From assembly GCF_002259485.1 (NCBI RefSeq), contig NZ_NPGA01000009.1, positions 310,001-374,000 on the forward strand: a stretch of 64,000 bases of DNA. The letters run 5' to 3'. Of this stretch, positions 34,600 to 43,420 are shown piece by piece (position 1 is the stretch's first letter; every line of letters begins with the position of its first letter). The notes below the pieces were generated by a model, which had not been told where the DNA came from, did not search any database, and was given only the letters and a program-made list of their open reading frames with translations. This DNA comes from Rhodococcus sp. 14-1411-2a (GTDB lineage: Bacteria; Actinomycetota; Actinomycetes; Mycobacteriales; Mycobacteriaceae). The translations under genes were made by a program, and so were the position numbers.

Positions 34600-35335
34600 T
34601 GAACCGATCCACCGCTGCAGGGCGACCCAGCCGATAGCCCTGCAGCAGATCGGCTCCGATCGATGTTGCGGCGTGGAGATCGTCGTCTGTCTCGATACCC
34701 TCGAACACGCAGCGAGCATTGGTTTTTCGTGCAAACTCCAGGATGAGTTCGGCCACCGCTGTTTTGGTCGGATTCGTGCCCATCTCGTGCACAACGAACG
34801 CGTCGAGCTTGATGACGTCGGGTTCGAGCAGCACCAGTCGCCGCAGCCCCGCATAGCCCGAGCCCACATCGTCGACGGCGATGTCGACGCCGCCGCGTCT
34901 GAGTTCGGCCAATGCCGCCAGCACCCCCACCTCGTAGTCGATGGTGGCGTGCTCGGTGATCTCCACGATCAGGTGCCGTCGTTGTCCGAATTCCACGAGG
35001 TGGCCCACCAACCCGAAGTCGGCCACTAGTGTTGCGGCACAGAGATTGACGGCGAGAAACGATCCGCGCGGGAGCTGAGCGGACTCCTTCAGCGCATTCA
35101 TGACAGCAGACGTGTCGAGAGCTGCCCCGAGTCCACAGTGCACGGATTCGGCAAACCAGCTCTCGGTTGTGCCTCCGCCGTCCGGAAAACGCGACAGAGC
35201 CTCGTATCCCTCGATCGCGCCGTCGAGCGCGCGAACGATCGGTTGAAAGACGATGGTCGGACCACCCGAGTCGATGACAGCCCGGATCCGACGCGATGCG
35301 TGTCGCCGGTGGGAGGCGTCCCTAATCGGTAGCAC
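34589..35335 (-). CDS. Stand-alone EAL-domain c-di-GMP phosphodiesterase
   Basis: The 248-residue protein is a single EAL domain. The key residues are all present: Glu in YEALSRF, Asn in AVNL, Glu in VEITEH, the Asp pair in VDDVGSGYAG, Lys in IKLD, Glu in EGIET and Gln in LLQGYRLGRP. It should therefore cleave cyclic di-GMP to pGpG. There is no sensor or GGDEF part. It overlaps the end of the S9 gene tail to tail (11 bases) and overlaps the preceding small gene by 14 bases, so the latter may modify its activity. Confidence 0.87.
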   Translation of the reverse strand: MLPIRDASHRRHASRRIRAVIDSGGPTIVFQPIVRALDGAIEGYEALSRFPDGGGTTESWFAESVHCGLGAALDTSAVMNALKESAQLPRGSFLAVNLCAATLVADFGLVGHLVEFGQRRHLIVEITEHATIDYEVGVLAALAELRRGGVDIAVDDVGSGYAGLRRLVLLEPDVIKLDAFVVHEMGTNPTKTAVAELILEFARKTNARCVFEGIETDDDLHAATSIGADLLQGYRLGRPAAVDRFTTD

Positions 35336-35627
35336 GGGCCCGCAAGGGTACGACCGAGCAGAGCGTCATCGACGCTGCATTCTCTCTGATCGATCCGCTC
35401 ACCGCCGAGGGATCGGACTCTCCGAAACCGAGAAGGAGTGCGTGCAGACGCGTCTCGTCTCGTGGCCAGGTGAGGCCGAAGGCGTCGGCAACGGCGAGAT
35501 AGTCGTTCACCCGTTGCTCGACGCTCAGAGCGGCATCGATGCGGTTGCGCCGAAGGAACTCTCGCATCGCCCGCCATCGCCAGCGGTCGGCGATCAGTCG
35601 AAAGCGCATGGCGCGATACGGGTGCAT
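35322..35627 (-). CDS. Small conserved-looking protein co-transcribed with the EAL gene
   Basis: A 101-residue basic protein (MHPYRAMRFRLIADRWRWRA at the start) with a predicted helical middle (SVEQRVNDYLAVADAFGLTW). GGAAG lies upstream of the ATG. The stop overlaps the EAL gene start by 14 bases, which points to translational coupling. I do not recognise a domain. It could be a regulator or partner of the phosphodiesterase, but nothing in the sequence proves this. Confidence 0.6.
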   Translation of the reverse strand: MHPYRAMRFRLIADRWRWRAMREFLRRNRIDAALSVEQRVNDYLAVADAFGLTWPRDETRLHALLLGFGESDPSAVSGSIRENAASMTLCSVVPLRARATD

Positions 35628-35646
35628 GGTCTCTTTCTTCCGGGTG

Positions 35647-37230
35647 TCAGATGACGGTGCCGAGGTCGCGGGCGACGATGTTGTCCAGAGCTCGTTCAGC
35701 GAGCGCAGCGATGGTCATGGACGGGTTGCAGGCCGCGGTGTTTCCGGGCATCAGCGCACCGTCGAGAACGTACAGTCCGCGTTGGCCGTGAACGCGGCCG
35801 TCGAGGTCGCACACCGGGCCGATGTTGGCCCCGCCCAACGGATGCCAGGTGGACGGGAACAGCGCATTGGTGTCGGTGAGAATGCTGCCGGTACCGGCGA
35901 TCCGGCGAACCGTCGGGTCGATGGAACCCTCCTGAATGACGGAGTCGCCGTTGGCCGGCCAATGCAGCTGGGCCTGATCTCGTGCGGAGTCGTAGCCGAA
36001 GTGACCACGGCCGTTGCTGACTCCGTATCCGACCAGCATGGTGCTGCGGGCATCGACTCCCAGTGGCGGTATCGATGCCTGGATGACGGTGTGGGCAGTG
36101 CGCGGGTCGTCCCAGTTCAAGCTGCCGAACACCACCGGACCACCCTGCGGTGTACCGAAATTCTGCTCGACGCTCGACCACACGTAGATGCGATCGGCGT
36201 TGGTGCCCCAGCCCTGCCCGAGTTCGTCCGGCAGATCGGGAACGGCCCCGGTGGCGCTCGCGCGAACGAGCATCTTGGTGGTGTTCAGGCTTCCCGCGGC
36301 CATGATCAGTGCACCGGTGGTGAGGATCTTGTTCTCCAACACCGTTCCGTCGGAATCGATTCGGTCCACGTGGACGATCCAGCGGCCGTCGGCGGCGCGC
36401 TCGACATGCGTGACGTTGTGCTGCGTCGCCACGGTGGCCAGGCCGGTCGCCTCGGCGGCCGCAATGTAGGTGACGTCGACAGAATGCTTGCCGCCGTTGT
36501 TCACTCCGAACGCACCGGTCCCGTTGGTGTACGACGGCGTCATCACCCCGCGGGTCTCGTCGAGGGCATAGTTCCAGTCGATCGGCATCGGAATCTTCGA
36601 CACCGGCAGTCCCGCCCGCCGCGCACTGTCCGCAAACACCCGCGCCGCTCGGTAATTGGGAGTGTCGATCAACTCATCGGGGGCCTGCGCGAGCTGCAGC
36701 ATTCGCGCGACGCGGGGGTAGTGGACTGCGTTCAACCTCGTCCAGTCGAGCTCGGCCGGAAAGTGTGCCTCGAACACCGCCCGCGACGGCTGCAAGCTCA
36801 TCCCCTGATAGATCAGGGATCCACCGCCCACACCCGCGGCGCACAGCGCGGTCATGTTGTCTCCGGGAACGGCCTCGAGCAGTCCGACGTACGGATCGAA
36901 CGGAACCGGCCTACCGAACAGGTTGGGGCTGGAGCCGTACCACAGCATCCTCTTGTCCGGCGCGGTCGCATTGGGGAAGGTATCTGCATTCGGCCCTGTG
37001 GGCCAACGTCTTCCGCGCTCGAGCACCAAAACGGGAATGCCGGCCTCGGCCAGCCGCAACGCTGCGACGCCACCGCCGAATCCGGAGCCGATCACGACCA
37101 CCCGATGGTCTTCCCGGGTGAGCGGAATGCGAGTTCTGACCCCCGCCCGGGCCACCCCGGTACCCGCGACTGCGGCCAGGCCGGCAACTGCAGTTGCGCC
37201 CAGAAATGACCGACGATTCAGATTCGACAC
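35647..37230 (-). CDS. GMC oxidoreductase, cholesterol oxidase type, Tat-exported
   Basis: I start at the GTG at 37230, which follows GGGGGG; in-frame ATGs at 37260-37263 lack a ribosome binding site. The 527-residue protein begins with a twin-arginine signal (NRRSFLGATAVAG), then the FAD motif VVIGSGFGGGVAALRLAEAG. C-terminal WHPLGGANIG and GNTAACNPSMTIAALAER match the active-site His and Asn regions of class I cholesterol oxidases. It likely oxidises a sterol or other ring alcohol outside the membrane with oxygen. A promoter lies at the end of the upstream TetR gene. Confidence 0.85.
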   Translation of the reverse strand: MSNLNRRSFLGATAVAGLAAVAGTGVARAGVRTRIPLTREDHRVVVIGSGFGGGVAALRLAEAGIPVLVLERGRRWPTGPNADTFPNATAPDKRMLWYGSSPNLFGRPVPFDPYVGLLEAVPGDNMTALCAAGVGGGSLIYQGMSLQPSRAVFEAHFPAELDWTRLNAVHYPRVARMLQLAQAPDELIDTPNYRAARVFADSARRAGLPVSKIPMPIDWNYALDETRGVMTPSYTNGTGAFGVNNGGKHSVDVTYIAAAEATGLATVATQHNVTHVERAADGRWIVHVDRIDSDGTVLENKILTTGALIMAAGSLNTTKMLVRASATGAVPDLPDELGQGWGTNADRIYVWSSVEQNFGTPQGGPVVFGSLNWDDPRTAHTVIQASIPPLGVDARSTMLVGYGVSNGRGHFGYDSARDQAQLHWPANGDSVIQEGSIDPTVRRIAGTGSILTDTNALFPSTWHPLGGANIGPVCDLDGRVHGQRGLYVLDGALMPGNTAACNPSMTIAALAERALDNIVARDLGTVI

Positions 37231-37289
37231 GTTCCCCCCAGGGTTGCGGACAGCACGCATCAAGACTCAAATCACACGCGCGCCGTGCA

Positions 37290-37319
37290 AAACTAGACAG
37301 ATGTGTCCTCAGGTGTCAA
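37290..37319 (-). promoter_or_regulatory. Probable promoter for the cholesterol oxidase-like gene
   Basis: On the minus strand TTGACA (37319-37314) and TAGTTT (37295-37290) are 18 bases apart. The -35 box lies inside the last codons of the TetR gene, and the likely start of transcription is about 50 bases before the GTG at 37230. Confidence 0.5.
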
Positions 37320-37881
37320 GTTTTGGAGGCTGAGCAAACGGCAGAACGGGAATCAACCACCGCTCGAGGTACCGACGCAGACCGTCGTCCTCGTGAATGG
37401 AGGGGTCGTCGAACAGGATGACCGACAGCGCCACCCGCACGAGGACTCCATCGATACCGTCGAACTGCGCGGAATCGAATCCTGGATTGCGCTCGACGTA
37501 TCCGTCCAGGAACTGACGAACCACCGGTAGCGCACGCTCCATCATGTCCGCGTCGAACAGTGGATTCGCGTTGCCCGAGCGCAGCAACGAATTCAGAACC
37601 GGTTCGCGCCGAATGAGATGGCGTGCGGCGACGATCGTCTCGACGATGAACTGCGTCGGAGTCTCGGCCTGATCGGCCTTGTCCCGTATCCCACCCATGA
37701 CATCGACGACCAGTCCGATCATGGCCTCGGAGATCATGTCCTCGCGGGTGGTGACGATCGAGTACACCGTCTGACGCGTGACACCAGCAGCACGAGCCAC
37801 CGCCGCGATCGTGACGCCCTCGAAGCCGGACTCGGCGATCAACCTGAGCGTGGCGTCGAGAATCTTCTGCTTGGACCGCAT
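37309..37881 (-). CDS. TetR-family regulator
   Basis: The ATG at 37881 begins MRSKQKILDATLRLIAESGF; an in-frame start at 37959 would run over the esterase gene. The 190-residue protein has the TetR HTH (IAAVARAAGVTRQTVYSIV) and a helical ligand domain ending VLPFAQPPK. It lies 78 bases upstream of the cholesterol oxidase-like gene on the same strand and is divergent from an esterase gene, so it may control both. The ligand is unknown. Confidence 0.85.
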   Translation of the reverse strand: MRSKQKILDATLRLIAESGFEGVTIAAVARAAGVTRQTVYSIVTTREDMISEAMIGLVVDVMGGIRDKADQAETPTQFIVETIVAARHLIRREPVLNSLLRSGNANPLFDADMMERALPVVRQFLDGYVERNPGFDSAQFDGIDGVLVRVALSVILFDDPSIHEDDGLRRYLERWLIPVLPFAQPPKLDT

Positions 37882-37943
37882 GGTCCGATTATGACGCCAC
37901 GGGCAAACGATATGCTCACGCTGTTCGACACAGGGGGCTTGAA

Positions 37944-39248
37944 TTGAACGACCAGACAACGGCCGCGTCGACGCGGCAAACGATCACCGGAACGACCAGC
38001 GGAGACCTCGACGTGATCGAGGCCGACGGTTTGATCCACGCACGGGGAATTCCCTACGCCACCGCCACGCGCTTTCGGAAGCCACAACCGGTGAACACCC
38101 CGGGGAAAATGCGCGACGCCACCCGCCGTGGCCCGGCCTGCATTCAGATTCCGTCCCGGCTCGACAACGTCACCGGTCCGATTGTCGACACACTCGACCA
38201 GAGCGAGGACTGTCTCGTGCTGTCGGTGACCGCTCCCGTTGCGGCCGAGGGACTTCCGGTCATGGTGTGGCTGCACGGTGGCGGCTACGTCTCCGGCGGC
38301 GGCGAGGCCGAGAAGTACGACGCAGACCACCTCGTCCGGGAGGGTGTGGTGGTCGTCAGCGTCACCTTCCGTCTCGGCGGTTTCGGCTACCTGACCCCGA
38401 AGGACACGGGGGACAGCAACATCGGTGTTCAGGATCAGATTGCCGCACTGCACTGGGTGTCGACCAACATCGCTCGATTCGGCGGTGATCCCACCAACGT
38501 GACCCTGTTCGGTCAGTCCGCGGGCGGCGATGCCATCCTCTCGCTGATGGCATGCGAAGCGGCCGCAGGGCTGTTCACCAGAGCCATCGTGCAGAGCGCA
38601 CCACTCGGATTGCGATCGGGCCGTTCGGCTCTCTACAGCACGGCACGAAAGGCTTTCGCAGCTCGGTTCTCCACGGACCCGGCCACCGCACCTGCGTCGG
38701 AGGTGCTCGATGCCGAGCGTGCCGTGACACAGGCGGTGCGCAGGTTCGGTGCCGCGGGCGGAATGCCGTTCGGGCCGGTTGCGCACCTCGAGCCCCTCTC
38801 CGGTGACCCCGACGCTGCCCTACGTGACACTGCCACTCGCGTCGAACTGCTGATCGGTCACACCAGGGACGACGCCGCCCCGTTCGTGGACATCGTGACT
38901 GGCATGCTGTGGCTCAACAGGTTCGGCGTCGTCAGTTCGGTACTGACCGCTCCGGTGGTCCGGCTCGTCACCAACCTGCTGTTCGGTGTGGATTCGATGG
39001 TGAAGATGTGGCACGGCGCGGGTGGTCGGGTCGCGTCGTACCGCGTCGACTGGGCACCGAAAGGTGCCCCGTTGGGGGCGTGCCACTGCATCGAGTTGCC
39101 GCTGCTGTTCGGTGAGGCATGGTCGGACGCGCCCATGTTGGCGGGCAACACACCACCGACGGCATTGGCCGCCAGGCTACGTGGGACATGGGCAGCTTTC
39201 GCCAGAGAAGGAGTGGCCGGACTGCCTGCGCGTTCACTGGTGTTCTGA
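37944..39248 (+). CDS. Type B carboxylesterase
   Basis: The TTG at 37944 follows an AGGGGG stretch. The 434-residue cytoplasmic protein has EDCLVLSVTAP, the oxyanion segment VWLHGGGYVSGGG, and Ser192 in FGQSAGGDA, the nucleophile of type B carboxylesterases. The length is slightly short for the family (about 500), with the C-terminal part reduced. It hydrolyses an ester of unknown structure. It is divergent from the TetR gene and shares its regulatory gap; steroid ester cleavage before oxidation is possible but not shown. Confidence 0.83.
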   Translation: MNDQTTAASTRQTITGTTSGDLDVIEADGLIHARGIPYATATRFRKPQPVNTPGKMRDATRRGPACIQIPSRLDNVTGPIVDTLDQSEDCLVLSVTAPVAAEGLPVMVWLHGGGYVSGGGEAEKYDADHLVREGVVVVSVTFRLGGFGYLTPKDTGDSNIGVQDQIAALHWVSTNIARFGGDPTNVTLFGQSAGGDAILSLMACEAAAGLFTRAIVQSAPLGLRSGRSALYSTARKAFAARFSTDPATAPASEVLDAERAVTQAVRRFGAAGGMPFGPVAHLEPLSGDPDAALRDTATRVELLIGHTRDDAAPFVDIVTGMLWLNRFGVVSSVLTAPVVRLVTNLLFGVDSMVKMWHGAGGRVASYRVDWAPKGAPLGACHCIELPLLFGEAWSDAPMLAGNTPPTALAARLRGTWAAFAREGVAGLPARSLVF

Positions 39249-39269
39249 GCGGCTCTCCCTCTTCGATCG

Positions 39270-39650
39270 TCAGAGCTGAGTGTCGGCAAGGACACCGGCA
39301 ATAGCGAACCCTCCGGCGATGGCGCAGCCTGCCACCCGCGTCCGCTGAGGCAGATACGCGGTCAGAGCGAAGGCACCGGTATCCCAGACATCGACTGCCA
39401 CCCCGGCGCGCAGCAAGGGGCGCACAAACTTCGGTGCATACCTGGTGGCCGCGAACAGCCCGCCGCCGATGTAGATCTCCCGGATTCCGAAGGTCCGGGC
39501 GGCAGCACGCGTGGTTGCCACAGCCGCGTCGGGACCGGCGAGGAGTTCGTTGGCGCGAGTGGGCGCGATCATATGAGCGATTCCGATTGCGGCACGGCCT
39601 ATTCCGACAATCTCGGGAAGGCGTCGTACAAGTGTGGAGCCAGTAGCCAT
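39270..39650 (-). CDS. Small membrane-associated protein at the end of the P450 operon
   Basis: The ATG at 39650 follows GAGGAA and lies ten bases after the reductase stop. The 126-residue product has amphipathic and hydrophobic helices (IGRAAIGIAHMIAP, RTFGIREIYIGGGLFAATRY, VAGCAIAGGFAIAGVLAD) and no cofactor motif. I do not recognise a named family, though it resembles small DUF4267-like proteins in having several short helices. Being in the operon it may aid substrate handling or membrane binding of the P450 system. Confidence 0.65.
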   Translation of the reverse strand: MATGSTLVRRLPEIVGIGRAAIGIAHMIAPTRANELLAGPDAAVATTRAAARTFGIREIYIGGGLFAATRYAPKFVRPLLRAGVAVDVWDTGAFALTAYLPQRTRVAGCAIAGGFAIAGVLADTQL

Positions 39651-39660
39651 GAAACGTTCC

Positions 39661-40803
39661 TCAGGTAGTGGAGAGAGTGTTCTCGCGAGCCAACCGCCGG
39701 AGCAGACCGACGGGCTTCTTGATGCCAAATGCGACGATGGTGGTGCGGCCGTCCTGGTGAGTCCACTGCAGCAGGGCAGATCCGTCGTCGACGGATCCCT
39801 CCAGAACGGTCGGATCTCCCTGCAGGGGTAAAGGACCGACGACTTTGATGGACAGCCCCAGGATTTCGGTCCAGAAGTAGTCGTCGGTGGGTGCGCAGGT
39901 CGGTTCGATGCCGAGCGCGGAGGCTGCGGCGACTTTGCCCTGCGCAACGGCATTGGACCAGAACGGTGCTCGACGGGACGCTGTGCGCGAGTATGCGACA
40001 TCCCCGGCCGCATAGATGCCGGGAATGTCTGTAGCGCAACGGTAGTCGATTCCGACCCCGATCCGGTCCGCGATGCCGGTACTGTCCAACCAACCGGTCT
40101 GCGGCTCGTCACCGGCGCAGGTGACAACGAGGTCGGCAGTCAGCGTCCGATCTGCGAACTCGATACCCGTGACGGGATCACCCACCAACGCGACAGGGGT
40201 GTCCGCACGAACGAACTCGACCGAGGCAGCCTCGGCTCGCGCGACTATCGCGTCGGACAGAAAGGAACCCAGGAGCCGTTGCAACGGTGGATCCACATCG
40301 ACGACGGTCACCGCTGTCCCGCGTGCAGCGCAGGCACCGGCGACCTCCATGCCGAGGAATCCTGCACCCACCACGATCGCGGTGGAGGCCTCGTCCAGTG
40401 CCGGACGCAGGGCACGGACGTCCGCGAAGGTCCGCAGCACCGTCTCACCCGACTGATCCGGACCGGCGATGCGCCGGGCGGACGCTCCCGTGGCCACGAT
40501 CAGTGCGTCGTAGGGAACGTCGATTCCAGCAGTCGTTGTGACCATTCGTCGTGTGGCATCCAACGACACCGCCGGATCGACGATCGAGGTGAGGTCGAGA
40601 TCCGCCATGTCCCACGTCTCGGCCTCGGCCGCTTCACCTTTGAGCATATGCTTCGACAACGGCGGTCTCGCGTAGCAGCCGTCGGCGTCGGCACCGATCA
40701 TGACGATCGAACCCCGGTGCCCGCGGGCACGGAGCTCACGGGCGGCGGTGCACCCGGCGATGGAGTCTCCGACGATGACGATACGACGGTCGGTGGCGCT
40801 CAC
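39661..40803 (-). CDS. NAD(P)H-dependent ferredoxin reductase of the P450 system
   Basis: The GTG at 40803 overlaps the ferredoxin stop (GTGA). The 380-residue flavoprotein has FAD motif RIVIVGDSIAGCTAARELRA, the hallmark YARPPLSK, a second dinucleotide fold AIVVGAGFLGMEVAGACAAR, and the IYAAGDVA segment that contacts FAD. This is the rubredoxin/putidaredoxin reductase type. It passes electrons from NAD(P)H to the ferredoxin encoded just upstream. It completes a class I electron chain in one operon. Confidence 0.9.
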   Translation of the reverse strand: MSATDRRIVIVGDSIAGCTAARELRARGHRGSIVMIGADADGCYARPPLSKHMLKGEAAEAETWDMADLDLTSIVDPAVSLDATRRMVTTTAGIDVPYDALIVATGASARRIAGPDQSGETVLRTFADVRALRPALDEASTAIVVGAGFLGMEVAGACAARGTAVTVVDVDPPLQRLLGSFLSDAIVARAEAASVEFVRADTPVALVGDPVTGIEFADRTLTADLVVTCAGDEPQTGWLDSTGIADRIGVGIDYRCATDIPGIYAAGDVAYSRTASRRAPFWSNAVAQGKVAAASALGIEPTCAPTDDYFWTEILGLSIKVVGPLPLQGDPTVLEGSVDDGSALLQWTHQDGRTTIVAFGIKKPVGLLRRLARENTLSTT

Positions 40804-40997
40804 TTGCTCTCTCGGAGAGCTGCCACGGGACACGCTCCGATCGCCGAACGTGCCGTGGAGGCGAGGTCGTCGGGTATGTCGCCGCCCTCGAAGGCGTAGC
40901 GAAGCTCGCCCTCGTCGTCCAGGCTGAAAACCTTGGGAGCTTGATCGGCACAGATTCCGTGCCCTTCGCACCGATCCCAGTCGACGTCGATTCTCAT
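40800..40997 (-). CDS. Ferredoxin with CxxHxxC motif, P450 redox partner
   Basis: A 65-residue ferredoxin: MRIDVDWDRCEGHGICADQA supplies CxxHxxC, and GACPVAAL supplies the last Cys-Pro. Histidine replaces one of the usual cluster cysteines, a form found in actinobacterial P450 ferredoxins that probably carries a [3Fe-4S] cluster. Start and stop overlap the P450 and reductase genes (ATGA, GTGA), so the three proteins are made in step. It carries electrons one at a time to the P450 haem. Confidence 0.92.
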   Translation of the reverse strand: MRIDVDWDRCEGHGICADQAPKVFSLDDEGELRYAFEGGDIPDDLASTARSAIGACPVAALRESK

Positions 40998-42256
40998 TGC
41001 GATGTCCTCTCTGCAGCCACCAGTTTCAGTGGGAGTTGTTCGTATCGGTGAATGACGTTGTTGACGGCCCTCTTCGGTGTTCCCGACGAGACGATTCGTT
41101 CGACCCGGCGCGCGAGCACCCGGAGCATGGTCTGCGCTTCGAGACGCGCCAATCCTTGACCGGCGCAGCCGTGCGTGCCCGAGCCGAAGCCGAGTTGGCG
41201 AGCCGCATCGCGGGTGATGTCGAAGGCGTCGGGGTTGTCCCATTCCCGCTCGTCTCGGTTCGCCGACGCGTAGATCACCAGCACACGGGCTCCTGCGGGA
41301 ATTCTCGATCCGCTGATATCGGCGTCGCGCACAGCCTTTCGAGAAAATGCTCGAATGGGTGACTCGTACCGGACCACCTCGTTGACGGCGTTGGGAATCA
41401 GGTCCGGGTTCTGCCGTATCGCCTGCCATTGCTCGGGATGCCGGGCGAACAGGTCCAGCGCGCCGGAAATAGCTCCGATGGTGGTATCGAGTGACGGTCC
41501 GAGGTAGTCGATCATCATTGCTGGGCACGCCGACTTCTCGAGTCGGTTGTCGTCGGCGGCGATCAGCACGTCCTCGCCCATACTTCCGGGTAGGACCGAC
41601 CGCTCGCGCACCACCCGCTTCGAGAAACTCAGCATCTCGGTGGCGGCCTTCACCGCGGTGGCGGAATGCCGATTGACAGGCCCCAGTGAGTCGAAAGTTG
41701 CTCCGGCCCATCGCAGAAGGTCCTCGCGGCCATCCTCGGGCCAGCCGACGAGGTCAGGCACGATCGACATGGGCAGCGCCGTCGCGAGTTCGTCGACTCC
41801 GTCGACGAACTGTTTGCTCAACGCGACGTCGACGATGCTTTCCGCCTTCTCCGAAATTGCCGTGGTCATCTTCCGAACCGCCCTCGGAGTCAGGCGGTGA
41901 GCCAGAACCGCGCGCTTCGATGCATGATCGTCGCCATCGCTGTTGAGGGTCGTGCCCCGGCCGAGCCGGTTGGCGATGGGGTTGAGCGCGACGCCGTCAC
42001 CCGAGATGAAGGTCTCGTCGTCGAGCAGTACTTCCTTGCACTCGGCATACCGAGGGATCGCGAACACCTGCTGACCCGGGAGCCACACCACCGACCCCAG
42101 CTGCCGCAACCTGGCGTAGTGCGGGTACGGATCGAGAATGGCGTCGGTGGAGTAGATGTTCCTGCGGTACTGGGGAATCGACACGTCGGTTCTCATCAAG
42201 TCCTCGATGCGGCCACGGATCCGACGACGTTCGTCAGACATTGACGATATCGTCAC
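40994..42256 (-). CDS. Cytochrome P450 monooxygenase
   Basis: The 420-residue P450 has the haem-binding segment LGFGSGTHGCAGQGLARLEA with Cys364, the ExxR pair (EVVR, 293-296) and the I-helix GPSLDTT (253-259) for oxygen activation. The GTG at 42256 is preceded by GAGG at good spacing; the ATG at 42241 is an alternative that would leave the first operator in the leader. It hydroxylates an unknown small substrate. It heads the operon with its own ferredoxin and reductase and faces a TetR gene across two palindromes. The CYP family cannot be named by eye. Confidence 0.92.
   Translation of the reverse strand: MTISSMSDERRRIRGRIEDLMRTDVSIPQYRRNIYSTDAILDPYPHYARLRQLGSVVWLPGQQVFAIPRYAECKEVLLDDETFISGDGVALNPIANRLGRGTTLNSDGDDHASKRAVLAHRLTPRAVRKMTTAISEKAESIVDVALSKQFVDGVDELATALPMSIVPDLVGWPEDGREDLLRWAGATFDSLGPVNRHSATAVKAATEMLSFSKRVVRERSVLPGSMGEDVLIAADDNRLEKSACPAMMIDYLGPSLDTTIGAISGALDLFARHPEQWQAIRQNPDLIPNAVNEVVRYESPIRAFSRKAVRDADISGSRIPAGARVLVIYASANRDEREWDNPDAFDITRDAARQLGFGSGTHGCAGQGLARLEAQTMLRVLARRVERIVSSGTPKRAVNNVIHRYEQLPLKLVAAERTSQ
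42242..42255. promoter_or_regulatory. P450 operator 1
   Basis: TGACGATATCGTCA is a perfect 14-base palindrome that lies within or just before the first codons of the P450 gene. Its centre is 44 bases, about four DNA turns, from that of the matching site at 42285. Confidence 0.7.
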
Positions 42257-42284
42257 TCACCGCACCTCGCCCAGTCAAGCATTT

Positions 42285-42300
42285 TTGACGAATTCGTCAA
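42285..42300. promoter_or_regulatory. P450/TetR operator 2
   Basis: TTGACGAATTCGTCAA is a perfect 16-base palindrome in the gap between the P450 operon and the divergent TetR gene. It shares TGACGA..TCGTCA with the site at 42242, pointing to one dimeric repressor binding both. Confidence 0.75.
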
Positions 42301-42350
42301 TATTTGTCGCGATAGGCTGCTCTCGCCACCTTCCAGAGCAGGAGCACACC

Positions 42351-43013
42351 GTGACCGAAGGCAACCGTGTCGAGCGCCGCAAGGCCCGCACCAGAGCCGC
42401 TCTCGTCCGGGCCGCACAAGGGTTCCTGGCGAGCGGAAACACCAACGCGCCCGTTCTGGAAATAACCCAGGCCGCCGAGGTCAGCAATGGATCTTTCTAC
42501 AATTACTTCGAGAGCAAAGAAGAGCTGTGGCAGGCGGCCATCGACGCGGCCCTCGAATCCGCCGGCGACTTCCTCGACTCGCTCACCGTTGGCCTGGACG
42601 ACCCCGTCGAGAAATTCACCCAGTCCTTCCGATTGTCCGGACGACTGTTCCGCCTCGAGCCGGAACTGAGTCGCGTTCTGCTCAACTCCGAGGCTGCGGC
42701 ATTCGCAGCAGCCGGCGGCCTGGCACCGCGTTCACGCCGCGATATCGAATCGGCCGCCGCCCAAGGGCGATTCGATGTGGACGACGCAGATGTCGCACTC
42801 GCCATCGTGGCCGGCTCCCTGCTGTCGATGGGTCGACTGCTGCTCGCCCAACCCGAGCGCGACGAAGCGACAACCGTGGACGACACGACGCAGCGCGTGC
42901 TCCGAGCGCTCGGGATCTCCGCCGACGAGGCCGAAACTCTGTGCAGCCGCGAGCTTCCGACGTCTTACAGCGGCGGAGTGCACGCAGCGATCGACCCCGC
43001 AGCCCAGCCGTAA
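42351..43013 (+). CDS. TetR-family regulator of the P450 operon
   Basis: The GTG at 42351 follows AGGAG. The 220-residue protein has the TetR HTH (LEITQAAEVSNGSFYNYFES) and a helical C-terminal domain. It is divergent from the P450 operon, with two matching palindromes between them, so it very likely represses both itself and the P450 genes. The ligand is probably the P450 substrate or product; neither is known. Confidence 0.87.
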   Translation: MTEGNRVERRKARTRAALVRAAQGFLASGNTNAPVLEITQAAEVSNGSFYNYFESKEELWQAAIDAALESAGDFLDSLTVGLDDPVEKFTQSFRLSGRLFRLEPELSRVLLNSEAAAFAAAGGLAPRSRRDIESAAAQGRFDVDDADVALAIVAGSLLSMGRLLLAQPERDEATTVDDTTQRVLRALGISADEAETLCSRELPTSYSGGVHAAIDPAAQP

Positions 43014-43420
43014 CGAACGCGGGAAAAACAGGGCAGACGTGCGGTGGTCGTACCCTCAGGCTCTGTGATGACGCGCGCGGGCGTGCACAGGCACCTCGAC
43101 GGGAACCGATACGTCAACGGGTTCGACCGTCCGATCGCCACCGCGCGTGCTCATCTTCAAGAAGTTCTGCAGTTCGTCGTGGATAGGTGTGTCGGTCATG
43201 AGACTCGACCTTCTCGACCTACGATCCGCAGGTCGGTTCGGTTTCGCTGAACCATTGTGTGCGCTGGACGAGCGGCGTGACACCGACACTACGGCGTTCC
43301 TCCCATGCGGTCCACGCTGCGCCGACCATCGTGGACCAGAACTCCGTTGCTATCGACGGGCGAGGGGCTCGGGGTCTACTGTCGCTCCCACGTCGACATG
43401 ACCTACAGGATCGAGTCCAA
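43014..43420. other. Intergenic stretch with only weak small frames
   Basis: No confident gene. On the minus strand a 47-codon frame (43199-43056, starting MTDTPIHDELQNFLK, with AAGG upstream) and an open frame ending at 43219 with protein-like content (TMVGAAWTAWEERR, FSETEP) hint at small or decayed genes. Neither has enough support to be called. Confidence 0.35.

Noticed and set aside
35539..37209. A 556-codon plus-strand frame opposite the GMC oxidoreductase
   Set aside because: It is the complement of a gene with a twin-arginine signal and FAD motif; long antisense frames are common at this GC content.
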